Shown here: in pieces, positions 1 through 9,781 of the stretch
Numbering within the stretch: position 1 is the first letter of the stretch
Layout of the letters: every line of letters begins with the position of its first letter
Assembly (NCBI GenBank): GCA_028095005.1
Contig: JAMFTS010000071.1
Span: 35,135-99,134, forward strand
Reading direction: 5' to 3'
Origin: Rhynchospora pubera
Taxonomy: Eukaryota > Streptophyta > Magnoliopsida > Poales > Cyperaceae
DNA length: 64,000 nucleotides
The notes under the pieces: generated by a model
Told to the model about the DNA's origin: nothing
What the model saw: only the letters and a program-made list of their open reading frames with translations
The model's database searches: none
Translations under genes and position numbers: made by a program

Positions 1-192
1 TGGGAATCCATAACCACCATACCTGCCACCATATCCACCATAGCCGCCATATCCACCATATCCACCACCATAACCTCCGTGACCGCCATCATAGGGATAG
101 GGGAATAGGAGGGCTCGAGTGGCAGAGCATGTGGTCACACCTAAGAGAATTAACATAGTAGCACTGACAATTCTGCTAGTATAAGTACCCAT
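1..192 (-). CDS. glycine-rich secreted protein, 3' part cut by the window edge
   Basis: The minus-strand reading frame opens with ATG at 192 and runs off the left edge, giving 64 codons. Residues 1-24 form a signal peptide: a hydrophobic core (MLILLGV) followed by TCSATRALL. The rest is GGY-type repeat (GGYGGYGGYGG), as in plant cell-wall or secreted glycine-rich proteins. The stretch around the predicted cleavage site (CSATRALL) is almost the same as in the complete GRP at 4247-4942 (CSATRTLL), so the two are divergently oriented paralogues. A TATA box lies about 70 bases upstream. The class is clear; a structural wall role is only inferred from composition. The C-terminus is not visible. 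Confidence 0.8.
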   Translation of the reverse strand, partial: MGTYTSRIVSATMLILLGVTTCSATRALLFPYPYDGGHGGYGGGYGGYGGYGGYGGRYGGYGFP

Positions 193-262
193 TAGTGTTA
201 ATTGGCATACAGTGTATATTTTAGACATAGATGAGTGCAATGAGATGTGTGCATTTGTTGGG

Positions 263-272
263 TTTATATAGA
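263..272 (-). promoter_or_regulatory. TATA box of the left GRP gene
   Basis: The minus strand reads CTATATAAAC about 70 bases upstream of the ATG at 192. This is a normal TATA position for a leader of 35-45 bases. Confidence 0.55.
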
Positions 273-1867
273 GTAACAGGGTCTATGGTTGGTATTGTTG
301 GAGGTCTGATCGACTTTGCATTAGCTGCGAAGACTTGTGTGTTTGACAGGTAAGTAGGAACTCTTAAGAACAGTTTGAGGGATCAAAGAGTAGGATTATA
401 TTTGGTGAACAACTAGTTGAAAGTTATGTTGTAGAAGTAATGTACATTAGTAAGGGTTTGTCATGCTCTTGCTAAGTGACCATTAAGGGCATGGTAGATA
501 TATCTTTGCTCTTCTAGTACAGAGGTCTTTGTATGTGTTAGGTGAATGTTAAGGGACAATAGTACTGGTTTAATTTGTATATGAGGTCAGTAAATTGGCA
601 AAAGTACACTTATCTTTCAGTTCATTCTTTTGACTCCATTGAAAGGAGGTCCAAATTGGGATTCATCCATAATTCAGCTTCTGTATAAACATAGCTGTTA
701 CTTTTGACCATTTGTAGTGATTTACTGATTTGTGTTCCTTTGTTTGATGAACCGATGGCTGAATCTAAAGGCAATGAATTAATCACTAGTTTGTACATTT
801 CACTAATGTGCCAAATCGTTAGAACCTTTTGTAGTTTTTCTAGTTGAGTTATTAAGTGGGGTAACCATTTAAAATCTTAATAGCATAAATTTTGTTTTTT
901 TTTTTGAAAAAAAATTGGTAGGTGGTACCATCTCTCCTGAAAACCCAAAAACATTTTTCTGATGCTTTGATGCACTGATTTTTCTTTTTACTACGTTCTT
1001 CAACTTCACCTACTGTTTTCTGTAAAAAAAATACAACAATTGCATTTTGAACCATCCAAAAAATGGTCCAATTGGTGCCTTTGGAATGGCAGTTAAAATG
1101 CTACAATTGTCGATTAGATATCTTTGTACAAATTGATTTTTCTAAAGCGCTGTTCAGTTGCATAGTAGCTTGCCAAAATTTACTACATTTATATGATTCC
1201 GTGGTGAAACTTAACTCTGCAAACAATGGTAATATTCAAATGAAAAAGACAAAATGAAACAAATTTTATCTATTCATACTAGGGTGAAGAAAAATCGAGA
1301 ATCTATTCGCCATAGTGAAAATCAGTTTTCTAGAAATTTGTAATATTTTATATCACAGTTTTGTATTTTACAAAGTTATTTCACAAGTTCATATTGAATA
1401 CGTTAAAAATTGTTGAATAAACGAATCACCGAAAGTAAGACAAGTTTAACAATTTAACAACTCAAATTTTCTAAGCAATTAAGCTTGTGATTTCCAATAG
1501 AAAGGGTGAATAATAACAAAATATTCGACTGTAATGATTGGATAATGAGGAAGCACGAAGGGCGTCCTCCCAACAGAGGAGAGAATCACAAATGGAGCCC
1601 CATTCGGGCATAATGACGTCGTTTCGGTTTTATTTTGTAATCCTGCGGCGTTGTACTGGAGGGCATTACACAAAACAAATCGAGTATCATGTTAATACAA
1701 GTTCGCGGCATAAATAGCTATATGGCCGGGTCTTGCAAGTTGCACCGCAGTTTTTTAAAGAAGTTTTGGCAGCGGAAAGGCGACTTCTAGTGGTAGCCTC
1801 GTCCAGTCCTCTCCAAAGCTTCTTCAGTGGAATCCATCAGTCCATGATAAAATCGTTAGAGATCTAG
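273..1867. other. intergenic, nothing recognised
   Basis: This is AT-rich spacer between the divergent GRP genes. The reading frames are short and show no recognisable domain, splice pattern or repeat. Confidence 0.5.
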
Positions 1868-2015
1868 GGCTCCGTTTGGATGGATGCAAGAATAAAAGAA
1901 TAGTTTCTTCATACTCACAAATTTATTATAAACAATCCAAACTTTTTACAAAGTTACACACTTTCCAATATTTTTTTTCTTATTCTTCTTATTCCCACAC
2001 CATCCAAACGGGGCC
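1868..2015. mobile_element. Tourist-like MITE of the GGCTCCGTTTGG family
   Basis: A 148-bp element with terminal inverted repeats GGCTCCGTTTGGATG on the left and CATCCAAACGGGGCC on the right. It is flanked by the 3-bp duplication TAG. The interior shares the block 'aatttattataaacaatccaaac' split over related copies in this window (5250, 7611, 47064, 48469, 45747, 59383). Short TIRs beginning GG and a 3-bp TSD fit the PIF/Harbinger (Tourist) class. Confidence 0.75.
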
Positions 2016-4180
2016 TAGATGAAGTTTAATGAATTTATCAACTAATGAGTTGGCCTCTCTTATCAGCAGTTCTGTTCCACCCGGAGAGAGAGAATTGGCA
2101 TGCGTTCAGACACGTTTTAAGTATCAAAATTGGTTGCAATTCTTTGTTCACATTCTCTGTGCCCATTTTTTGTTTTACTGAAAATGTAGGGAATGACTTG
2201 CTATAAAGTATAGTTACATAATCATGTAGGCAATGGATTTATACTAAAAGATACTCTTAAATATTTCACTTTAAAAATATATATACTTGTAGTCATGTTT
2301 TGAATTCACAATATTTACTCGGAAAACATCACTTTTAGCAACTAGACCAAATTCTAGTTCTCGTAAATTCTATTTTTTAAACTAATATGCTCCAAAATCC
2401 AAATTGTAATCCCACCATGAGTTGCCATCACCTGCCAAGTTGAAAAATTTCAGGATATATTTGGACCGTCCGTATATATGAAGCCTTTCTCTTTTTTCTA
2501 ACACACACATATATACCCATAGATGAAAATTTTCCTTAATAAAGAAGCTTTTTGAAGAGCTTATCATATAGAGAGATATTATAAATAAAGTAATCTGTTT
2601 GTTCTGGGTCTAGTAGCAATATCTAAGTCCATGCAACCGTGCCTGATTTGTTTTGTTTTGGATTATCCATGATTGCACTAAAAAGTGTACGTTACGCTGC
2701 ACGCGCATTACAAATTTGTTGAAGCGCATTATCTCCCATTCTGATATGTGTATTACTGTTATACTTATATATCATAGTAAGCTTAACAGATTTTTATTGT
2801 CAGACCTAAATTTTTAGAGTGCGCCAATTAATTTTTTTTTTCAAACTTTAGAAGGACTAGTATAGAATTTTTAAAACTTGTAAGGGTATTTTTGAAAAGT
2901 TGGAGTATGCTTAGCATATTTTTGGTGAACTTAGTTCCGCCCCCGGACCTAATAGACGTTGCGATTACAGTAATGTTGATTATACTGTTTACTATACATC
3001 ATTAAATCAAACTGGACATCTTAATTAAAGGTTAATAGCTCGGAATGTTTTATTATTATTTATTTTCTTATAAGGTTTTATATAATCATCATTATCACTA
3101 CTGTTGCTGACATGAAGTGCAATCAAGAACTCTGTTTTCTGTTACATATCCAATCTATTATTGAAATCATGAAGCCACGAAGAGATGAGTGCTGAGTACA
3201 AACTCATAGCTGCCATCAGCTGATACACTACTGTACTTCTACAGTGAAATGTACTTAGATATTGCACACAATCAAGACAAAAAGGTCTATAAATACGGAT
3301 GTGATATCCAATCAAATGTGGTAGCCAGAGGGAACGCAACACTTGGTTATCTGGGGTGATATTGTCTCGTGGTTAATGGACCACATGATGCACAAATCCA
3401 CAATTCCATGTGCCATATACCAACCCCATTTTAACCAAAATCCCCACTAAGTCGTGGATTATACTAAAATAGACTTGGTCTAACCTTATAGACCTAGACT
3501 TTTGTGATCATTTTGAATAATTGAGTAAAAAAAAAGGTCGGATAGATATACCTAAAAGCACAAAAGATTATTGAGTTAAGTAGAGATATAAATCATATAA
3601 TATAACTTATATAAGTCTATGAATATGGACAAATATAAATATATGTTGGAATTTATTTTCGGAATCAAATTTTTTGAATGTTGATTTTCAGATGCCACCT
3701 TAAGCAGACTTGCCTGATTTTCTTCGGTACCTTTTTAATTTGAATATGAATTTGAATTTTAGCTAATGTACAATAACAAAACATTATTTCAAAAATAAAT
3801 TAATATCATTCTCAAATCTTGAATCATTCTTATTGAGTTCGAGTTCCGACTAATTTGAATGTTGATTGCTTAATTTTGGGCCAAGATAGTTCGAGTATCA
3901 GTTCATTTGGGTTCCAAATTTAAGTTGCTTTAGTCTATTAATTATCATCAATTAAGGTTAATTCATTTCAATAATTTAAGTTTGGCACTAAATAATTGTT
4001 AAAACAAAATATGAAGAGAAAAGAAATGTAAAAAGAAGAGAAAGGGACTGCTCACTGCTCCAGCCAAAATGCTTCATGAGTTCAAATTTTAGAGTTAGGC
4101 TCATGGAATGAAAATAGACCGTATGCACTTGAAAAAGTGTATTCCTTTTGAACCGTTCCTCGCGCATAAGCTCAAAATCC
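2016..4180. other. intergenic, nothing recognised
   Basis: This is AT-rich upstream region of the plus-strand GRP. I found no gene, RNA gene or element with clear ends. Confidence 0.5.
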
Positions 4181-4185
4181 AATCC

Positions 4186-4193
4186 TATAAATA
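4186..4193 (+). promoter_or_regulatory. TATA box of the complete GRP gene
   Basis: TATAAATA lies 61 bases before the ATG at 4247 and 37 before the ATG at 4223. A start site about 30 bases downstream of the box would fall at about 4216-4222, which favours the second ATG (4247). Confidence 0.55.
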
Positions 4194-4246
4194 CCCAATA
4201 TAATCCCTTGCTCCTTTCGATCATGAAACAAAAAACGTGCCTCTTA

Positions 4247-4942
4247 ATGGCTCCTAATACAAGTTGTACAACTGGTATTATAAGTAGATATCTCATTTTT
4301 GTAGTACTAGTGCTACTAGGTATGACACTATGCTCTGCCACCAGAACCCTCTTAAATTATGGAACCTATGGTCCAGGTCATGCCCTTGACAATGGTGGTT
4401 ATTACCCGGCACAAGGCAAAAGTGGATTCAATGGCGGATATGGATTTGTAGGTGGACAAGGGACTGGTTATGGCAGTGGTAGTGGGGCAGGTAGAGGTGA
4501 AGGTTACGGAGGTGGTGAGCACGGATTTGGTGGTGGTGGTGGAAATGGTGGTGGCAGTGCTTATGGTGCTGTCAATGGTGGAGCTGGCTACGGAAGTGGT
4601 TCGGGTAGTGGAGAAGGTTATGGTACAGGTGGTGGTTTTGCTGGTGGAGGTGGCGGTGGCAGTGGCAGTGGTGGTGGTGGTGGCAGTGGGTATGCAGCTG
4701 GTGGTGGCTATGGTGAGGGGTTCGGTTCTGGTAGTGGTTCGGGCTATGGAGCAGGTGGCGGGTATGGAGGTGGCGGAGGAGGTGGTAGTGGCAGTGGTGG
4801 TGGTTATGGTGGTGCTGGTGGTTATGGCAGTGGAGATGGAACCGGCATTGGTGGAGGAAGTGGCGGTGGCGGTGGTGGAGGTGGAGGCAGTGGATACAGT
4901 GGTGCAGGTGGATATGGTGGGGCCCACGGGTATATTCCATAA
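4247..4942 (+). CDS. glycine-rich secreted (cell-wall type) protein
   Basis: A single-exon frame of 231 residues. The first 36 form a signal peptide: a basic and hydrophobic run (RYLIFVVLVLLG) and then a likely cleavage site after CSA, before TRTLL. The rest is a long low-complexity region of GGGYG, GSGSG and GGGGG blocks punctuated by tyrosine. There are no cysteines and no RNA-binding domain, so this is a structural or secreted GRP rather than a GR-RBP. The frame stays open upstream to ATGs at 4223 and 4148. I chose 4247 because of the TATA box at 4186 and because the divergent paralogue also has a short N-terminus before its hydrophobic core. Unit B keeps a broken copy of this gene's 3' end at 46131. 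Other reading frames across this segment are shadows of the GGN codons. Confidence 0.8.
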   Translation: MAPNTSCTTGIISRYLIFVVLVLLGMTLCSATRTLLNYGTYGPGHALDNGGYYPAQGKSGFNGGYGFVGGQGTGYGSGSGAGRGEGYGGGEHGFGGGGGNGGGSAYGAVNGGAGYGSGSGSGEGYGTGGGFAGGGGGGSGSGGGGGSGYAAGGGYGEGFGSGSGSGYGAGGGYGGGGGGGSGSGGGYGGAGGYGSGDGTGIGGGSGGGGGGGGGSGYSGAGGYGGAHGYIP

Positions 4943-5249
4943 ATGTTAAGGGTTTGGGCTCATTAACTAGGAAGTATATATCTGGTTCTTGGTACGGTAC
5001 CTATATATGAATAAGAGTATTGATTATTTCTGGGCAAGTACCAGATGGTTGTAAGGTTTTAATCAATGAGGTGTGACAATACAATATATTGCTACTGAGT
5101 TGTGATTCAGTGTCAACAGCAAGTAGTGGACCTAAGCGACAGACGGTTACCTTAATCGAATTGAAATTAAAAAGGTCTATTTAGAGAAATCTAAACTACA
5201 ATTCAAATAACAAACAAAAAATGAAAATGAACCAAGAAGCATGATCTTA

Positions 5250-5399
5250 GGCCGTTTGGATCGCTTAGGAATAGGAGAATTCCTATTCTTAAACATAAAG
5301 TATTGGAAAGTGTGTAATTTTGTGAAGAGTTTGGATTGTTTATAATAAATTTATACTTAGGAATTGAAAATTCCCCAAATTCCTACTTGATCCAAACGG
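5250..5399. mobile_element. MITE of the GGCTCCGTTTGG family, unit A only
   Basis: The ends are GGCCGTTTGGATC and GATCCAAACGG. The interior carries the family blocks 'gtgtgtaattttgtgaagag' and 'ttggattgtttataataaat'. Unit B at about 46735 is unoccupied at the matching place, so the insertion postdates the duplication. The flanks are TTA on the left and TAA on the right, so the exact 3-bp duplication is unclear. Confidence 0.65.
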
Positions 5400-6283
5400 T
5401 AATTACTCAATTTAATTTTTGTTTGCAAAAGCAACACAAGTTACCAGATTAACAAAAACAGACAGCACAATTACAACTAATTAATCACCAAAATTAGTTC
5501 TTCAAAACTAATACACTAACTTCCCTTGTCAGTGGGGAAAATAGAAAAGGGTAATAAAATACAAGCAATCATTGAAGGATTCTAGCAAAGAGAGAGGGAA
5601 ATAGATAGAGAAGGCAGCCAGGCCTGTGCCAGTATGCTGGTGTTGGGAGTTGGACTAAGTAACCCCTCAAATTCCCATAAAATATCAACCAAACCCGCAA
5701 CATAGCATATAGTAGCATATAGCTAGTACTTCTAACACAAGGTTTGAATATATGTAAATCTGAAATAAAACATGTAAATTTCTTGATTTTTTGAGTCTTC
5801 TAATTAGTTGTCAGGAACTTATCTTCTAGCCCTCCATTATTCAGCATTTGCCAGATTGGAAGTTTGCTAGAGCTGACAACTGCAGAAGCTAGGGATAAAT
5901 TCAATCATAATAGATAATTTAAATATATTGGAAACAGAAATAAAACAAAAAATGTTGGAAATAAATGTTCCTAGAAGTCATGATCTGTCCAAATATGTTG
6001 TCTATACCAGTAATGGCTACCCCAATTGAAACCAGGGCTTCCATTATTAATGCCATGCTTTTGCTAGTCCGTACCAGGTACACAGAGATAAGGAAGTGCT
6101 AAGTGGTACAATTAAGATCGCACCAAAATTTTTTCACATGATATCAAAAGCTCACCAAATTTGCATAGAAGCTGACTTTAAAGGCAAAATTAATTGGTAC
6201 AGATGCTAGCATTATTTTGAATTTTGTTTACTGTCTTTATTTGCTGTCTAACAGCCACAACCCTAGGATCAGAATTATTTATG
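5400..6283. other. spacer of unit A
   Basis: Non-coding sequence shared with units B and C. It includes the conserved block around 5620-5700 (gccaggcctgtgccag, then ctaagtaacccctcaa). No reading frame or RNA gene is recognised. Confidence 0.5.
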
Positions 6284-6681
6284 AGGTGGATTCAAATCAG
6301 TCACGACTGACGGACGTCATCAGCCGCGATTGTATCTCAATTTTTGAAGTTCAAATGACTAATATGAACCGTTCAATGTGTTCTCCATATTGAAATCTCA
6401 TTATAGACCAAATTTTATATTTTTCTTAATTCTTTTACTATTTTTTGGGGATTTATAAAAATCGTTGTTATTGAAGAGTCCATAATTGTTTAGATTAACA
6501 ATTTTGTAAAATACCAAAAAAAATACTAGAAAAATTTCAGAAAAATGTAAAATTTGATCTCCAACAAGATTTCAATATGGAGAACATATTGAATGGTTCG
6601 GATCGACTGCTAGAATCTCAAAAATTGAGATTTAATCGTAGCTAACGGTCTCCGTCAGTCGTGACTGATTTTAGTCTACCT
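6284..6681. mobile_element. foldback (long-TIR) non-autonomous DNA transposon, unit A only
   Basis: About 398 bp. The outer 60-70 bases are inverted copies: the left arm contains ATCAGTCACGACTGACGG and CTCAATTTTTGA, and the right arm contains their complements. AATTATTT flanks both sides, extending imperfectly to 9-11 bp, which suits a MULE. Units B (about 48028) and C (about 57965) have the unoccupied site, so this is an A-specific insertion. Confidence 0.7.
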
Positions 6682-7017
6682 AATTATTTTTCTTGAATGA
6701 TTGATAACAGCATAGGCACATTCTATACTAGTGCCAAACAAAACAATATGCACCGGTTATAGGACATCAAGTGGTCAATTGAAACTCAACTCAAAACCGA
6801 ATTCGTATCATGAAATGATGAAACCAATTGCTAGGTACTCTCTCCTGTTATCAATTTGAAGTTTTGGACGCAAAAATTAATAAATAGGAGGCCAAGAATA
6901 AATATATATGGTACGAAAAGTTCTATAATATTGTAAAATTTTGTAAAATTCCATCTCACAATCATTAATTTCCCATGAATTTCTTTGCTCCAAACAGAAA
7001 ATTTTCTGAGCTCTTAA

Positions 7018-7276
7018 TTTTTTTTTGAAGAAAACAAGGGATCAAGCCCCAAAACTTTTGAAGAAATAACAATAGGTTCAGAGGATGAACCTAAAGGAAA
7101 AAAAAGAAAAGAAGCTGAAATAAGAGTAGAACTAGAAATTGAACAAAAAATAGAGAAACAGTTAACAACAAGCTAGAAAATTCAATGAGCAGCATGCATG
7201 TCATGTGCATTTCTTTGTAACAGACTTTGAGAAAAAGTTTACAACGTGCATGCTGCTCATTGATTCTTCTAGCTTG
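7018..7276. mobile_element. A-specific insertion ending in a long hairpin
   Basis: Unit A has about 260 bases here that are absent from B (48300-48325) and C (58220-58245). The piece begins with an oligo-T run followed by gaagaaaacaagggatc. It ends in a 33-base inverted repeat (7169-7201 with 7244-7276, about 30 of 33 pairs) around a 42-base loop. It could be a truncated or inverted retro-insertion or a small foldback element. I did not assign it to a family. Confidence 0.45.
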
Positions 7277-7610
7277 TATTATGCTGTTGGGTTATATGAA
7301 TTTCCCACCGAACATTGAGACTTTGAACAATGACAAATACTATATCTACTCTGTGGTCGCCTTTTAGCTATTAATCCCATAATGAAAAAATTAGTCTAAT
7401 AGCATTGACCGACTAGTATAGAAATGAATGACTCATAGCCATTTAATTCTTACCAGGGTATAAAATCAAAGTATCGGCAACTGTTGATAACCAAAATATT
7501 TGCTAGCAGTTTGGTATACATTATTGGGAACAAACTTTCATCTTTAAAGCCCCGCGTAATTCGGTCAAACTCTAGATTATTCTTTTAAGTGTTGATAATT
7601 AAGTAACAAT

Positions 7611-7761
7611 GGCTCCGTTTGGATTTTATTTGGGAAGAAGGGGAGAAAGAAAGAAGGAAATAAATTTATTATAAATAATCCAAACTCTTCACAAAGTTAT
7701 ACACTTCCGAATACTTCTTCCCACTTCTTTCTTTCTTCCCACATCTTATCCAAACGGAGCC
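7611..7761. mobile_element. MITE of the GGCTCCGTTTGG family, unit A only
   Basis: Perfect ends, GGCTCCGTTTGGAT and ATCCAAACGGAGCC, over 151 bp. The site is unoccupied in unit C near 58548 (attaacaatgttaag). The B-unit copy at 48469 sits at a different place, so the two are independent insertions. Confidence 0.75.
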
Positions 7762-9600
7762 ATTATGTTAAGTTCACTGGAGGTTGGAATCACGCACTTT
7801 GATAAGTCAAAATTTGTTTGCACGAAGAAATCCCACAGAGAAATATGAGAAATAAACAAGCCAGCCACTCTATCTACATCCTTACTAATTTCTTTCATAC
7901 AAAAGTTCGGAAATGAAAAAGTAATAAAACGAAAAAGGAAGCCTTATTTCCCTGGTAACTGCCAGTTTTTTCTAATCGATCAACTTGAAATCATATTGTT
8001 GGTTTTTCGCCTGTTTTCTGCCGATTAGTACAAATAAGAATTTCATATAAAAATACTGAATTAAATATGAAATTTGATATTAAATAAAACACGATATCTT
8101 GATAATCTTAATATAATCCAAGTAAAAAATAAAAGTTTTTCATTGATTGTAGTTAAGAAAACTCCATTTGGAAATATGCATTAACCTTTGTTTATGACCG
8201 TTTTATTTATTTATTTATTCAATATAGTTATTGCATCTCCTGATGACAAAAATTATATGAAACCGACAAAGAAAAAGATATTCCTTCTGTACCGGTCAAC
8301 ATTGGATATCCTATTGAAGTAAAATTTGTCACAAAATGGTATTGTTTAATGTTTTGCTAAATAATAAAATTAAAATGACTCTTGATCAGTAGCCCCCATT
8401 TTACGTTGGCACCTAAACTTTTGCCAAGTCAAAAATTACCTTTTAGTTCGCGCCTTGTGCAGGATCTAGAAAAGGCCGGGCCAGTATCGCTTTCGTATCA
8501 CACTAGATGGACACCAGATTTGTTGTCCCCAATCATCGAAATTAGATATATATTTTATATTCAGATTTTGTTGCGTGAAAAGTTATGAAACATAGTATAT
8601 TGTTTTCTTTTTTTTTAGTATTATTATTTTTTTTTTTTTGCATTGGACACCCGACCATTAGTCAATTGTCTTAATTAGTTAATTAACGTCAATGGATCAC
8701 TTATCAAATTCCAAATAAACTATCTATTATGATAGTCCTAAATATCAAATAGCAACAATAGATACTTGCTCATCGCATTTTGTTCCTTCTTCAATTAAGA
8801 TTGTTGTAATTAATTACTTAATTATTTGAATTAAAAGACTGTAACTTCGTACGTGTACATCACACATATATATATTAGGGGTAGTCCAATAAGAATGTCA
8901 TAATGCATTCAATGTAATTGGTAGTTGGTATAATCAGATGCAATGGCACAAGGGAACGGTATATATAGTTGGTATATACTAGCTAGCTAGGGAACTTTGG
9001 TTTCAATGTTCAATTAAATGTAAATTCTGCATTGAAGCTTATATTTAATAATGGCACTGTGTATATTATTTGTTATTAATTTATTAAGAATGCGTATATT
9101 ATTTATAATATATAAACTTATTCCAAATATAATTTCTGATTTACCTCATTAATCTTACGCGTTTTAATAGGACACTCATGACGGTCATCAACAGAAGGAT
9201 AAACATTTATAATATACATGCCAGTTGCAACTCACAATCAAGTGAGGAGAAATTCTCATAAAATGGACCTCAAGAGGTGTGATTCTGAATTTGGATCTTT
9301 ATTACATAATGATAATTGAAAGGGAAAAAGTTGAGTACATAAAACAGCGCTACCTGTAAAATACCTCCAACATCCCATAACGATTATAACTAATGAGTAA
9401 TGTTAAGCAGTTTTCTTGAGTAATATGTAACATGCTTTGTTATGTTTTGCTTAATGAACATTTAATAAATCAATCCAACATGTTAATTGATTATACCAAC
9501 TATATATACCGTTCCCTTGTGCCATTGCATCTGATGCAATATCGCGGAGTAGATTTTTCCTGCGTGAAAAATCTCATCCAGACCATAAATTTTGTCAAAA
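7762..9600. other. spacer and upstream region of the first PAP gene
   Basis: AT-rich non-coding DNA homologous to 48620-52430 and 58550-60120. Near 8760 unit A lacks about 300 bases that B and C both keep. The short frames here are not genes. Confidence 0.5.
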
Positions 9601-9602
9601 AT

Positions 9603-9610
9603 GGATATCC
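9603..9610 (+). promoter_or_regulatory. P1BS-like site (GNATATNC) before the first PAP gene
   Basis: GGATATCC lies 179 bases upstream of the ATG. The second PAP has GGATATAC at the same relative place (176 bases upstream). This motif is the PHR1-type binding site of phosphate-starvation genes; its function here is inferred. Confidence 0.4.
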
Positions 9611-9722
9611 TTCTTCTAGCAAAATACTTTGCCACATTCAAAAAAATAAAAAAATAAAAATTTCACTAAAACAAAACAAAAGAAAATTAAAAAAATATGA
9701 ACAAGTAAACTGCCTCTCTCTC

Positions 9723-9730
9723 TATATAAA
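9723..9730 (+). promoter_or_regulatory. TATA box of the first PAP gene
   Basis: TATATAAA lies 59 bases before the ATG, after a CT-rich stretch. The second PAP has the same box at 52543. Confidence 0.6.
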
Positions 9731-9781
9731 AGAGAATGAATTGCACCATTCTATTCATCCTCTATCTCAACACAATTCTCA

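Noticed and set aside
4352..4940. Long open frames on the minus strand and in other plus frames across the GRP gene
   Set aside because: They are shadows of the GGN-rich coding sequence (poly Thr, Val or His composition) and have no independent support.
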